This document shows, one piece after another, positions 50,018 through 59,045 of a stretch of 64,000 nt of DNA. Positions within the stretch are counted from its first letter, which is position 1. The number at the start of each line of letters is the position of its first letter. Under the pieces are notes generated by a model. That model did no database searches. It was not told the origin of the DNA and saw nothing but the letters and a program-made list of their open reading frames with translations. The position numbers and the translations under genes were made by a program. Origin of the DNA: Mucilaginibacter sp. UBA5151 (GTDB lineage Bacteria; Bacteroidota; Bacteroidia; Sphingobacteriales; Sphingobacteriaceae); contig DHXR01000025.1 in assembly GCA_002413785.1 (NCBI GenBank), positions 1-64,000 on the forward strand, read 5' to 3'.

Positions 50018-51826
50018 ATGAAGAGGTTTTGCATTTGTATATTTTTAGTTTTTGCCGGCTTTTCAAGGCTTTTTGCGCAAGATAATGAGTTACAGCTTGC
50101 CAAACAATTTGCAATAAACGGCGAGCCGCAAAAAGCCCTTGATATTTATCAGAAATTATACAAACAGGATAACGAGCAATACTACAGTATTTATGTTAAC
50201 AGCTTGCTGGGACTTAAAAAGTTTGAGGATGCAGAGGGTATCACCAAAAAAATGATCAGAAAACACCCGGATGATCATCAATATATCATCCTGTTAGGTA
50301 CTGCCTACAGCCAGCAGGGGAACATAGATAAAGCAAATTCATTGTATGATGAATTAATTAAAAATCTGCCTGCCGATCAAAACCAGATCGCAATGCTTGC
50401 AGGGCAATTTTATCAGACTTCGAATATTGACTATGCAATAAAAATATTTATCCAGGGCCGGAAAACATTGCATAATGATGCGGCATTCTCATACGAATTG
50501 ATAAATCTTTACCGGTATAAAAGGGATAAACAGGCATTAACCGAAGAATACCTTAACTTTTTACCATTAAATCCTGCGTTCATAAGCCAGGCAGAAAATG
50601 CATTATCGGGGATTTATGAAAATGCAGATGATTATGATATGCTAAAAGCAGCCATATTAAAAAGGCTGCAAAAAGACCCTCAGCAAACGCTCTATACCCA
50701 ATTGCTTACCTGGCAATTTTTGCAGCAAAAGGAATTTGAACAGGCATTAAACCAGGCGCTCGCATTAAACAGGCGCTTAAACGATGATGGCGGCGATATT
50801 TTTGAACTGTGCCACACACTAACCGCTAATGAAGCATACGATACTGCAATCAGGGGATATGGGTACCTGGTTAGCAAAGGAAGGGAACAGCCCTATTATA
50901 TCCCCGCAAAAATCGAACTGATCAACACCAAAAACCTGCGGGTTACTTCCGGAAAATATGTGATGGACGACCTGCTCAGCCTTGAAAAAGACTATACCGA
51001 CCTGCTTAATGAGTTTGGCAAGAATAGTAATACCGCCTTTGCAATGCAAAAGCTGGCCAACCTGCTGGCATTTAAATTACACAGGTTAGGCGATTCCCAA
51101 AAACTGCTGGAAGAAACCATTAAGATCCCTGATATTAAACCTGGTTTATTAGCATCCTGCAAGCTGGATCTTGGCGATATTTCACTTTTAAATAACAAAC
51201 CCTGGGATGCTACCCTGTTATACAGTCAGGTAGAAATGGACTATCCCAATACATCCATAGGCCAGTATGCAAGGTTCAGGAATGCGAAATTAGCCTATTA
51301 CACAGGTGATTTTACCTGGGCCAAAGGCCAGTTAAACGTGTTAAAGGCCGCAACATCTGAGCTAATAGCTAATGATGCCTTAAACTTGTCACTGCTTATT
51401 TCTGACAACACAACTGCTGACAGTTCGGGGGCTGCGTTAAAAATGTATGCCAGGGCCGATCTGATGATCTTTGCGGAAGAACCGGGCAAAGCACTGATGA
51501 CCCTTGACAGTATTGATAGACAATACCCCGGCAACTCCCTGGCTGATGATATCCTGATGGCCAGAGCCCGTCTTTCTATCCTGCAAAAGGACTATGAGAA
51601 TGCTGCGGCGCTTTTAAAAAAAATCACATCAGACTACAGTACGGGCCTATGGGCCGATGATGCTGTTTTTATGTTGGGCGATATTTATGAAAATCATTTA
51701 GCAGATAAAGAACAAGCCAAAATATACTATCAAAAAATTATCACCGACTACGCCGGGAGCCTTTGGATAAACGAGGCCCGAAAACGTTTCAGGCTATTGC
51801 GCGGAGATAAGAATGATACGTTATAG
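50018..51826 (+). CDS. Secreted TPR-repeat protein
   Basis: 602 aa from ATG 50018. Signal peptide about 1-20 (ends SRLFAQ). TPR motifs fill the protein, including EPQKALDIYQKLYK, FEDAEGITKKMIRKHPDD and LADDILMARARLSILQKDYENAAALLKKI near the C-terminus. Probably a periplasmic scaffold or outer-membrane-associated protein. Partners unknown. Divergent from the S9-like operon. Confidence 0.85.
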   Translation: MKRFCICIFLVFAGFSRLFAQDNELQLAKQFAINGEPQKALDIYQKLYKQDNEQYYSIYVNSLLGLKKFEDAEGITKKMIRKHPDDHQYIILLGTAYSQQGNIDKANSLYDELIKNLPADQNQIAMLAGQFYQTSNIDYAIKIFIQGRKTLHNDAAFSYELINLYRYKRDKQALTEEYLNFLPLNPAFISQAENALSGIYENADDYDMLKAAILKRLQKDPQQTLYTQLLTWQFLQQKEFEQALNQALALNRRLNDDGGDIFELCHTLTANEAYDTAIRGYGYLVSKGREQPYYIPAKIELINTKNLRVTSGKYVMDDLLSLEKDYTDLLNEFGKNSNTAFAMQKLANLLAFKLHRLGDSQKLLEETIKIPDIKPGLLASCKLDLGDISLLNNKPWDATLLYSQVEMDYPNTSIGQYARFRNAKLAYYTGDFTWAKGQLNVLKAATSELIANDALNLSLLISDNTTADSSGAALKMYARADLMIFAEEPGKALMTLDSIDRQYPGNSLADDILMARARLSILQKDYENAAALLKKITSDYSTGLWADDAVFMLGDIYENHLADKEQAKIYYQKIITDYAGSLWINEARKRFRLLRGDKNDTL

Positions 51827-51831
51827 ATGAG

Positions 51832-51965
51832 CGGATTTTAGATGTGCAGATTCCGGATGTGCAAATGTGCAGATTTCAAATGTGCAGATTATAAAATTTA
51901 AAACTATCTGGCACATCCGCACATCCGCACATTTGCACATTTGCACATCTGCACATTTGTACATT
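51832..51965. repeat. ATGTGCAG-word hairpin before DUF4286
   Basis: Left half: several ATGTGCAG/ATGTGCAA words; right half: several GCACATCC, GCACATTT and GCACATCT words, the complement of the left. It can form several alternative stems. Same word family as 11148-11275. Confidence 0.7.
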
Positions 51966-51974
51966 AAAAAATTG

Positions 51975-51982
51975 TATTTTTG
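51975..51982 (+). promoter_or_regulatory. -7 box of the DUF4286-rfbC operon
   Basis: TATTTTTG, then TCCCG, then ATG 51988. Same layout as hemW. A TTG lies 15 nt upstream (51957-51959), slightly short. Confidence 0.5.
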
Positions 51983-51987
51983 TCCCG

Positions 51988-52290
51988 ATGATCATATTTA
52001 ACGATACCATAATAATAGATGAAGCCGTTCACGAAAAATGGCTTAAATGGGTGCAGGCAGTGTATATCCCGGCGGTAATGGCTACCGGTTATTTCACTTC
52101 GTACCAAATACTTAATGTTATTGATTCACCAAACGAAGGAGTAACCTATTGTGTTCAATATAGCGCCAATAGTATCGAAGACTTTAACCACTTTTACAGC
52201 AAACACCTGCATCAGCTACAGGCTATCCATAACCAGGAGTTTGAAAACCAGTTTGTGATCTTTAACACCCTGATGAAAACTGTCGATTAG
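51988..52290 (+). CDS. DUF4286 family protein
   Basis: 100 aa; small ferredoxin-like alpha/beta protein beginning MIIFNDTIIIDEAVHEKWLKW and with FNHFYSKHLHQLQA near 66-79, matching the DUF4286 pattern. Function unknown. It lies 1 nt before rfbC and shares its operon. Confidence 0.75.
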   Translation: MIIFNDTIIIDEAVHEKWLKWVQAVYIPAVMATGYFTSYQILNVIDSPNEGVTYCVQYSANSIEDFNHFYSKHLHQLQAIHNQEFENQFVIFNTLMKTVD

Positions 52291-52291
52291 C

Positions 52292-52840
52292 ATGAAAATA
52301 ACTGAAAGCAGTATTGAAGGGCTGCTGATTATTGAACCAAGGGTTTTTAATGACGGCAGGGGCTATTTTTACGAAAGCTATAATAAAAAAACGTTCACAG
52401 CATCCGGCATTTCCGTAGATTTCGTGCAGGATAACCAGTCATTTTCGCATAAAGGCGCTGTAAGGGGCCTGCATGGCCAGGCTAATCCTTTTGCACAGGG
52501 CAAGCTGGTACGGGTAATAAACGGCAGGGTTTTGGATGTAGCGGTAGATATCCGTAAAGGATCGTCTACTTATGGCAAACAAGTTTCAATTGAGCTGAGC
52601 GGCGACAATAAACTTTTACTTTGGATACCAGCCGGATTTTTACATGGCTTTGCCACACTTGAAGACAATACCATTTTTACCTATAAAGTAAATAACTACT
52701 ACGACAAAGCTTCAGAAATTGGTGTAAAATGGAACGACCCCACATTGGATATAGACTGGGGCATAGCGCCAGGCGACGCATTGCTATCGCCAAAAGACGA
52801 ACTGTTGCCGGCTTTTAATGAGTTTGTAAGTCCTTTTTAA
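52292..52840 (+). CDS. rfbC: dTDP-4-dehydrorhamnose 3,5-epimerase
   Basis: 182 aa, full length. Cupin-like epimerase with VRGLHGQ (His of the active site), EPRVFNDGRGYFYESYNKK, and IPAGFLHGF near 111. The catalytic His in RGLH and the Tyr region FTYKVNNYY are present. Converts dTDP-4-keto-6-deoxyglucose to dTDP-4-keto-rhamnose for O-antigen or other glycans. The other dTDP-rhamnose genes are not in this window. Confidence 0.92.
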   Translation: MKITESSIEGLLIIEPRVFNDGRGYFYESYNKKTFTASGISVDFVQDNQSFSHKGAVRGLHGQANPFAQGKLVRVINGRVLDVAVDIRKGSSTYGKQVSIELSGDNKLLLWIPAGFLHGFATLEDNTIFTYKVNNYYDKASEIGVKWNDPTLDIDWGIAPGDALLSPKDELLPAFNEFVSPF

Positions 52841-52859
52841 TTGTCTGAACCCGAATTTT

Positions 52860-53708
52860 CTATTCCTTTATCAAATTATATAACTCATCGAGCTTAGGCG
52901 TAAGCACAATTTCGATCCGTCTGTTTTTGGCCCGGGCCCCGGTGGTATTCGCCGGGTCGTTTGGCTGGTATTCACTTTTGCCGGTAGCGGTAAGCCTGTG
53001 CGGGTCAATTTTCTCTACTTCAGTAAGGTAACGGCATACTGATGTTGCCCGCATTACACTTAAATCCCAGTTATCTTTTATCTGGCCCAGGTTTATTACC
53101 TTTTTGTCATCGGTGTGCCCCTCAACAGCGATATTAATATCGGGTTCTTTGTTTAATACGCCGGCGAGTTGCGCCAATGCCATTTTGCCGTGTATATCAA
53201 TAACTATACTACCCGAAGGGAACAATAATTTATCGGCCAGTGACACATAAACCTTACCGTCCCTTATATCGACAGTTAAACCACTGTTCTGAAAGCCAAG
53301 CAATGCCTCCTGCAATTTATTTTTTAAAGCATTGGTATTGGCATCGCGTCTTTTCAATGCATCTTCCACTTCTTTTAACCGGATTTCACGTTTTTTCAGG
53401 TTGGCTGATAGTTCGCTAACCTTTGAACTACTGGTATTGAAATTATTATTTAAAGCATTATACTTATCATTTAAGCTATTAAAATTGCCATTTAATGCTG
53501 TGTAAGTATTTTGCAGGTCATTAAGTTCGCGGTGCAGGCGCATGGTATCAGCCCTTAACTTTACAATGGTATCCTCAAGGCTGCCGGTACGGATTGACAG
53601 CGAGTCGCGCTCTGCAACTAATGCCTTATATTTTTTATTGGACAGCACAACACATGACTGTAATGCCATTAATAAAAACACAGGGAATAAAAAATATTTA
53701 ATTTTCAT
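52860..53708 (-). CDS. OmpA-family lipoprotein with coiled coil
   Basis: 282 aa from ATG 53708; a longer ORF from 53741 would overlap the -7 box TAACTTTG (53730-53723). Signal peptide with lipobox LQSC near 17-20. Coiled coil about 25-125, then OmpA-like peptidoglycan-binding domain about 165-275 (VEGHTDDKKV, SVMRATSVCRYL, RRIEIVLTPK). Anchors the outer membrane to the cell wall. DUF2461 lies upstream on the same strand. Confidence 0.88.
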   Translation of the reverse strand: MKIKYFLFPVFLLMALQSCVVLSNKKYKALVAERDSLSIRTGSLEDTIVKLRADTMRLHRELNDLQNTYTALNGNFNSLNDKYNALNNNFNTSSSKVSELSANLKKREIRLKEVEDALKRRDANTNALKNKLQEALLGFQNSGLTVDIRDGKVYVSLADKLLFPSGSIVIDIHGKMALAQLAGVLNKEPDINIAVEGHTDDKKVINLGQIKDNWDLSVMRATSVCRYLTEVEKIDPHRLTATGKSEYQPNDPANTTGARAKNRRIEIVLTPKLDELYNLIKE

Positions 53709-53727
53709 CTTATACTTGCTATCAAAG

Positions 53728-54390
53728 TTAAACAAGGGCATTATTTAAAAAAACATTTAGCGGATAAATTTTGCTGCAAATGGCTGTTACCGCGGTAACG
53801 GCATCTTTAAGCAATAAGTCTTCGTCTTTTAATTGATGAAAAGCTACAAAGCTTTTAAGTTTCAACAATTCAATATTTTCATTTTCAGCGCTGTATTCCC
53901 TTGGAACACTTTTCAGTTGTTCTTGTTTGCGGAACTCGCCAAATAAGCCCTTAAATTCCGGATCATCGATTATTTTCTTTAAATCATCGGCATTATAATC
54001 AATTTCCTGCCTGATGGCTTTTAAGTGATTATTCTCCGGCATCCAGTAACCTCCGGCAATAAATGAATTTCCGGGCGAAATATGCAAAAAATACTCAGCC
54101 CGGCCTGCCTTTACCTCTTTTGTGGGTATGCTTACGCCAAAATTATTTTTATAAGGTGTTTTGTTTTTACTGAAACGAATATCGCGATAGATGCGCATTA
54201 CACATTTTTTGGCATCCAGTTTATCGTCAATATTTGGATCGATCTTATGCATCAGCTTTATCCAGTCTCCCGCAAATTCAATTACATTGTCGCGGGCAGC
54301 TTCATAACGTTCCTTATTTGCCTGGAACCATTCCCGGTTATTGTTTTCAACCAGTTCTTTTAAAAAATCAAAGGTATGGCGTTGTATCAT
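53728..54390 (-). CDS. DUF2461 family protein
   Basis: 220 aa. Typical DUF2461 features: FLKELVENNNREWFQANKER near the start, RIYRDIRFSKNKTPYKNNFG about 68-87 and YFLHISPGNSFIAGGYW. Cytoplasmic, function unknown. Its 5' end overlaps the DUF983 gene by 23 bp, so the two are cotranscribed. Confidence 0.85.
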   Translation of the reverse strand: MIQRHTFDFLKELVENNNREWFQANKERYEAARDNVIEFAGDWIKLMHKIDPNIDDKLDAKKCVMRIYRDIRFSKNKTPYKNNFGVSIPTKEVKAGRAEYFLHISPGNSFIAGGYWMPENNHLKAIRQEIDYNADDLKKIIDDPEFKGLFGEFRKQEQLKSVPREYSAENENIELLKLKSFVAFHQLKDEDLLLKDAVTAVTAICSKIYPLNVFLNNALV

Positions 54391-54775
54391 CGGTATCTAA
54401 ATGTGGCTGATAATTTATTTTAGGCGATAACCAATACAAAAGTAAAACCCGCGAATACCTGAAATTTATTGGCGCAAGCAAAATGCTTCCTGCCAGTATT
54501 ACCCCGGTATAAAGCCAGGGCGAATCAGTATTATGCGTGAGCAAAAATGTAGCTGCAACAATTCCAAATGCTTCTGCTATATTTAAGGCGTAACTCACAT
54601 ACATGGCCGCGTAAAAATAGCCCGGCTCAATTTCAAAATGCAAATCGCAATGCGGACAATGCTCATGTATTTTATTAGAACCGAAATTATACATACCTCC
54701 GGTAAACATATTACCCCGGCGGCAACGCGGGCATTTTGCGTGTAACATCGCCCATGATTTCGGTGTTTGAGACAT
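54368..54775 (-). CDS. DUF983 zinc-ribbon membrane protein
   Basis: 135 aa. Two CxxC pairs, CPRCRRG and CPHCDL, make a zinc ribbon; two transmembrane helices follow (about 60-80 and 84-104). DUF983 proteins are often encoded with aa3 oxidase genes, as here, and are thought to help oxidase assembly; the role is not established. Confidence 0.82.
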   Translation of the reverse strand: MSQTPKSWAMLHAKCPRCRRGNMFTGGMYNFGSNKIHEHCPHCDLHFEIEPGYFYAAMYVSYALNIAEAFGIVAATFLLTHNTDSPWLYTGVILAGSILLAPINFRYSRVLLLYWLSPKINYQPHLDTDDTTPYL

Positions 54776-54822
54776 AATTATTTTGCAGAATTATTCAACA
54801 TAGCCCATTTAGCCGGCTTAGT

Positions 54823-55095
54823 TTAAATGAGTTTATCATCGCGCATATCAATACCAACATTTTTACGGCGATATTTTTTATACCATATAACCCCTCCGGC
54901 GGCAACCGCGAGGTAGGGTGCGGCTAATAAAAACAGGATGCCTTTATTTAAACCGTTAGCAGCCTTACCGCCGCTTTTTACATTTGATTCAACTGTGGCG
55001 GCACATTGCGCACATTGCGCTTTAGCGGGCTTTACACTAATGAACATCAAGCCAGATACGATAAGGAATAATGTTATTTTTAAGCCTGTTTTCAT
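54823..55095 (-). CDS. Small secreted CxxC membrane protein in the oxidase cluster
   Basis: 90 aa. Signal peptide about 1-26 ending KAQ, then CAQC directly at the mature N-terminus, then a transmembrane helix about 49-67 and a basic tail. Not a recognised family. The periplasmic CxxC next to SCO and oxidase genes suggests copper or thiol chemistry in CuA assembly (inference). Confidence 0.65.
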   Translation of the reverse strand: MKTGLKITLFLIVSGLMFISVKPAKAQCAQCAATVESNVKSGGKAANGLNKGILFLLAAPYLAVAAGGVIWYKKYRRKNVGIDMRDDKLI

Positions 55096-55108
55096 AATGC
55101 AAATTTAA

Positions 55109-55681
55109 CTAAAAATGATAATAAGGCGAAATCATTAAATAAACGACAACGCCGGTTATTGTAACATATAACCATATCGGGAAGGCCCATCTTACCAGTT
55201 TTTTATGTTTTTCTACCTGCATTTGTAAGCCACGGTAAAAGCTAAGCAGTATTAATGGCAATACACCTGCCGCTAAAACAATGTGCGAGGTTAATATCAC
55301 ATAATAGACATACCTGACGAAGCCCGCATCATGGGCTTCTGAGGCCGACAAGGAACCATCGCCGTTAATATCCCCGTACCTTGTTTCGGGCGCGAGGTAA
55401 TGAAACAGGATGTAGGATACCAGGAATAGTGAGGAAAAGCAAAAAGCCACAATATTTGTCCGCTTGTGCGCCGTTATCCTGCCGTTTTTTATAAAATATA
55501 AGGACAAAACAAGCAAAATGCTGCATGTCCCGTTTAATATGGCATTGACCTGCGGCAGGTAATGGGTAAATGAAGGTACAACAGCAGGCGCCGGGATGAG
55601 CCGGCGGTTTAAAATAAGCACCACTACAAATACAAACACGGATATTGCAGCCACAAAACGGAATATAAATTTATCGGTCAT
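55109..55681 (-). CDS. DUF420 membrane protein (oxidase assembly, CtaM-like)
   Basis: 190 aa from ATG 55681 (GTG 55699 possible). Five transmembrane helices, with His-rich loops typical of DUF420 (FTHYLPQVNAILNG, SHIVLAAGVLPL). DUF420 includes CtaM, needed for aa3 oxidase assembly in Gram-positives. An EF-hand-like DINGDGSLSASEA loop near 109-121 is unusual for the family. Confidence 0.8.
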   Translation of the reverse strand: MTDKFIFRFVAAISVFVFVVVLILNRRLIPAPAVVPSFTHYLPQVNAILNGTCSILLVLSLYFIKNGRITAHKRTNIVAFCFSSLFLVSYILFHYLAPETRYGDINGDGSLSASEAHDAGFVRYVYYVILTSHIVLAAGVLPLILLSFYRGLQMQVEKHKKLVRWAFPIWLYVTITGVVVYLMISPYYHF

Positions 55682-55783
55682 TTTAATTTTTGATTGCACC
55701 GATTATTTTCTTTTATGATTTCACCGATGGTTTATTGATTTATTTTTTCCTAATCTCTAATCTCTTGCCTCTAACCACTAACC

Positions 55784-56485
55784 TTAATACATGGGTTTAT
55801 CGTGTTTATTTATCTCCTCGGATATCAATACTTTAATTTCATCATTCAACCTGCTAACATCATCGGCAGAGGCGCCGGTATAGTAGCCCCTTATACGCCT
55901 TTCCTGGTCAATTAACACCAACTTATCACTGTAAATAAAATCATCCTTACCTGTTTGCAGCGCGTTAACCAAAAAACCATTACGGGCCAGTTTATATACG
56001 GTACTGATATCGCCATTTAAAAACAGCCAATGGTTTGAAACCGGCTTAAAGGTATCAGCATATTGTTTTAAAACCTGGGGCGAATCCCTTTCCGGGTCAA
56101 CAGTTATGGAAACAAAATATACCATGTCATTTTTGGCATAACTTGATGCCAGCAGGTTAACATTGCTGTTTATTAATTTACAAACGCCGGGGCAATGGGT
56201 ATAAAAAAAGCCTGCAATAAATATTTTGTTGTCGAAGGTTTTCAGGGACACCAGGTTACCGTCCTGGTCCGTTAGCTTAAAATCGGCCAGGGTATGAAAT
56301 ATTGTATCAGGGACATCCTTGCCTCTAACACGATGAGTAGTTTTAGCTATTTGCCTGGGGCCGAATACAGGTAAAGCGTGGTACCTGTTTTTTCCTTCAA
56401 CAACCAGCAAATAATATAAAAATCCCGGTACTGCCAAGACAAGCACCAGGATCAGAATTTTTTTTAATACGCGGACTATCTTCAT
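55784..56485 (-). CDS. SCO1/SenC copper chaperone
   Basis: 233 aa. N-terminal membrane anchor about 10-28, thioredoxin-like domain with the copper-binding CPGVC near 95-99 and the distal His in the C-terminal part. Delivers copper to the CuA site of subunit II. Overlaps the CoxIV gene by 1 nt. Confidence 0.92.
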   Translation of the reverse strand: MKIVRVLKKILILVLVLAVPGFLYYLLVVEGKNRYHALPVFGPRQIAKTTHRVRGKDVPDTIFHTLADFKLTDQDGNLVSLKTFDNKIFIAGFFYTHCPGVCKLINSNVNLLASSYAKNDMVYFVSITVDPERDSPQVLKQYADTFKPVSNHWLFLNGDISTVYKLARNGFLVNALQTGKDDFIYSDKLVLIDQERRIRGYYTGASADDVSRLNDEIKVLISEEINKHDKPMY

Positions 56486-56838
56486 TACCGCCTCAAATCA
56501 ATCCAATAATGGCTCTCATTTGTAAGCACCAGTATTAAACCGATTATAAAAATAATGGGCACTATTATGGCAAGGGCCAGGCCAACCTTTTCGAACTTTA
56601 AGTGCATAAAAAAGGCAACAATAAAGTAGGCCTTAAATAGTGTTAAAACTATATAAACAGGGTTTACGATACCCGGACGTAGTCCATAAGTCGGCGCTAA
56701 CCACAAGGCAATAATAAATTCAACGGAGGTTATCCCTAATAATATGAAAAACACCCTCCATATCCTGGCCTTGGTCATTGTTTCATGTTCGCCGTGTGCG
56801 GCGCCTTCAACATGTATATTTGCAGTTTCTGATGACAT
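56485..56838 (-). CDS. Cytochrome c oxidase subunit IV family protein
   Basis: 117 aa with three transmembrane helices (about 29-45, 61-79, 88-107) and a His/Glu-rich N-terminus (HVEGAAHGEHET). Small subunit of bacterial aa3 oxidases that stabilises the complex. In the usual place after subunit III. Confidence 0.85.
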   Translation of the reverse strand: MSSETANIHVEGAAHGEHETMTKARIWRVFFILLGITSVEFIIALWLAPTYGLRPGIVNPVYIVLTLFKAYFIVAFFMHLKFEKVGLALAIIVPIIFIIGLILVLTNESHYWIDLRR

Positions 56839-56858
56839 AAATTAATCAGGTTAAATTA

Positions 56859-57584
56859 TCAAACTAAATAAAAGAAAGTAAACACAAACACCCACACTAA
56901 ATCTACAAAGTGCCAGTAAAGGCCCACTTTTTCAATCATCAGGTAACTGCCGCGTTTCTTATAAGTACCCAGCAAAACGTTAATGGTAATTATAATATTG
57001 ATGATGACGCCGGAAAACACGTGGAATCCGTGAAAACCGGTTATGGTGAAAAATAAATTAGCAAATTGCTGCGATGTCATTGCCATCTGCCGGTCTGTCG
57101 GGTTTCCTTTAAAAAACTCCAGCATTACCTGTTTGGTAGGAATATGGCCCCACCAAAAACCTTCGCTATGCAGGTGGTTCCATTCCAATCCCTGGCAACT
57201 CAGGAACATTAAGCCCCCGATAATTGTGCCTATCATCCACCAAACAACTTCCTTTTTTGAATTACGATGACCGGCTTCTACAGCAAGTACCATAGTAACA
57301 GAACTCATGATGAGTATAAAGGTCATCAAACCAACAAACACCAATGGCGCCCCATGTTCAATAAGGCCGGGAAATGACTGAAATACTAAAGATGGCGATG
57401 GCCATGCAGGCGCGCTGAAACGTAAGGCCCCGTAAGAGATCAGTAAGGATGAAAATGTGAATGCATCCGAAAGGAGGAAAAACCACATCATCATTTTACC
57501 ATATTCTACATCAAAAGGCGATCTGCCGCCCGACCATGGTGTTGATTTTACCACATCAACTGGGTGTGCTACTGCTGTACTCAT
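56859..57584 (-). CDS. Cytochrome c oxidase subunit III (first copy)
   Basis: 241 aa, seven-helix type. Motifs: MMWFFLLSDAFTFSSLLISYG, GFHGFHVFSGV and WHFVDLVWVFVF. Conserved carboxylate in helix III lies near EAGHRN. Helps proton uptake to the D pathway and stabilises subunit I. 19 bp downstream of a second subunit-III-like gene. Confidence 0.93.
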   Translation of the reverse strand: MSTAVAHPVDVVKSTPWSGGRSPFDVEYGKMMMWFFLLSDAFTFSSLLISYGALRFSAPAWPSPSLVFQSFPGLIEHGAPLVFVGLMTFILIMSSVTMVLAVEAGHRNSKKEVVWWMIGTIIGGLMFLSCQGLEWNHLHSEGFWWGHIPTKQVMLEFFKGNPTDRQMAMTSQQFANLFFTITGFHGFHVFSGVIINIIITINVLLGTYKKRGSYLMIEKVGLYWHFVDLVWVFVFTFFYLV

Positions 57585-57603
57585 TTGTACCTGGTTGTTT
57601 GTT

Positions 57604-58185
57604 TTAATATTGGTTCAAAAGTAAAAAAACATACAGATAAATCCATATAATATCGAGAAAATGCCAAAAAATAGATGTCATTTCCATCTTAAATAGGTTT
57701 ATTACCTGCGAATTGTTGCGATAAGAGGCCCTAAGGGTATTAAGCAATAGCCCTAAAGCGGCAATTATGTGGAATAAATGTATCCCACAGAATACATACA
57801 CAAACGTGTGCGATGCGTTAGTATCCGTAAAATGGATATCCATTTTATAGGCTAATACATAAAATGCATAGAACTGTGATATAAAAAAAGCGATCCCCAA
57901 AAAGAAAGTCACCCACAAATACAGCCGCTGTTTGTCAAACTGTAGCTGTTTGGCTGCTCTTGAAGCGATAAACAGGGTTACACTGCTGATCACAATAATA
58001 ATTGTGCTGTACAAAAAAGCATGCGGCATTTTTACATTAAGGCCATGGCCCCTGCCCCCGCTGTAAACTATAAAACCACTGCTCAAAGCGGCAAAAAACA
58101 TAAATGAGGTGAATATAAATATCCACATATTAAATTTTTTGGCGCCCAGGTTAATCTTTTCTTCCTGTTGTATATGTGCCATCAT
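57604..58185 (-). CDS. Cytochrome c oxidase subunit III-like protein (second copy)
   Basis: 193 aa with five transmembrane helices. Motifs NMWIFIFTSFMFFAALSSGF and HIIAALGLLLNTLRASY, ending WHFLDIIWIYLYVFLLLN. Shorter than the first copy and lacking its first two helices. Tandem subunit III genes occur in other Bacteroidota oxidase clusters. Overlaps ctaB by 4 bp. Confidence 0.9.
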   Translation of the reverse strand: MMAHIQQEEKINLGAKKFNMWIFIFTSFMFFAALSSGFIVYSGGRGHGLNVKMPHAFLYSTIIIVISSVTLFIASRAAKQLQFDKQRLYLWVTFFLGIAFFISQFYAFYVLAYKMDIHFTDTNASHTFVYVFCGIHLFHIIAALGLLLNTLRASYRNNSQVINLFKMEMTSIFWHFLDIIWIYLYVFLLLNQY

Positions 58186-59045
58186 TTCCCCTTTCCTATA
58201 AAATCAAATAAAAACATTAATTGCACTACCGGCAAATAAATAAAAGACCCATACATTAACCGCTTTGCCGACTCTATTTTTAATGTCCGTAAAAGCGTAA
58301 ACGCAAGGTATAAAAAAATTAAACTGAAAACCAGCGATACTCCGCCAACATAATATCCGCCAAAATGGTACCAGGTAGGTAATAAACTCACGGGCACCAA
58401 AATTAAAGTAAATATAAAAGTAACAATCGCGCTGGTTAAATTTCTTTTGCCTGATGGCAGCAGCCTGAAACCTGCAAGTTTATAATCGTCATCCAGCACC
58501 CATGCAATAGCCCAAAAATGCGGGAACTGCCATATAAATTGAATGCCAAACAAAATCAATGCAATGGCATCTACCTGCTCATGTGCAGCAACATAACCTA
58601 TCAGCGGCGGCAAAGCCCCGGGTATAGCGCCCACAAAAACAGCAACAGGCGATTTACGTTTTAAAGGTGTATAGGCAAATGCATACAGCAAAATGGAAAA
58701 TACCGAAAGATAACCTGTTGTAAAATTAAGACTTCCTAAAAGGTATGTACCGCAAATACCCATAAATAAGCCCAGTACCAAAGCCTGCCCTGTGGTCATT
58801 CTTCCGGCAGGGATCGGGCGGTCGGCGGTACGCCGCATTAAACGGTCAAGGTCCTTTTCAATAATTTCGTTAAAGCAGTTTGCAGCAGCGGTAACTAAAA
58901 ATCCACCTACAATCAACATGAGCCAATGGGTCCAGTTGATCTCACCGTTCACCCTGCTGCCAATTAAAAATGAGATAGAAGCAGAAAATACGACCAAAAA
59001 TGTAAGCCGTAATTTTACCAGTTTAGAAAAGTCGCTCCATTTCAT
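58182..59045 (-). CDS. ctaB: Protoheme IX farnesyltransferase
   Basis: 287 aa, nine-helix UbiA-type enzyme. First Asp motif NCFNEIIEKDLDRLMRRTADRP and second DDDYKLAGFRLLP, both complete. Turns heme B into heme O for the oxidase. Overlaps ctaA and the second subunit III gene by 4 bp each, so translation is coupled. Confidence 0.95.
   Translation of the reverse strand: MKWSDFSKLVKLRLTFLVVFSASISFLIGSRVNGEINWTHWLMLIVGGFLVTAAANCFNEIIEKDLDRLMRRTADRPIPAGRMTTGQALVLGLFMGICGTYLLGSLNFTTGYLSVFSILLYAFAYTPLKRKSPVAVFVGAIPGALPPLIGYVAAHEQVDAIALILFGIQFIWQFPHFWAIAWVLDDDYKLAGFRLLPSGKRNLTSAIVTFIFTLILVPVSLLPTWYHFGGYYVGGVSLVFSLIFLYLAFTLLRTLKIESAKRLMYGSFIYLPVVQLMFLFDFIGKGK

Noticed and set aside
57604..58185. Truncated subunit III pseudogene
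   Set aside because: A five-helix form next to a seven-helix form is usual in such clusters; the frame is intact and translationally coupled to ctaB.
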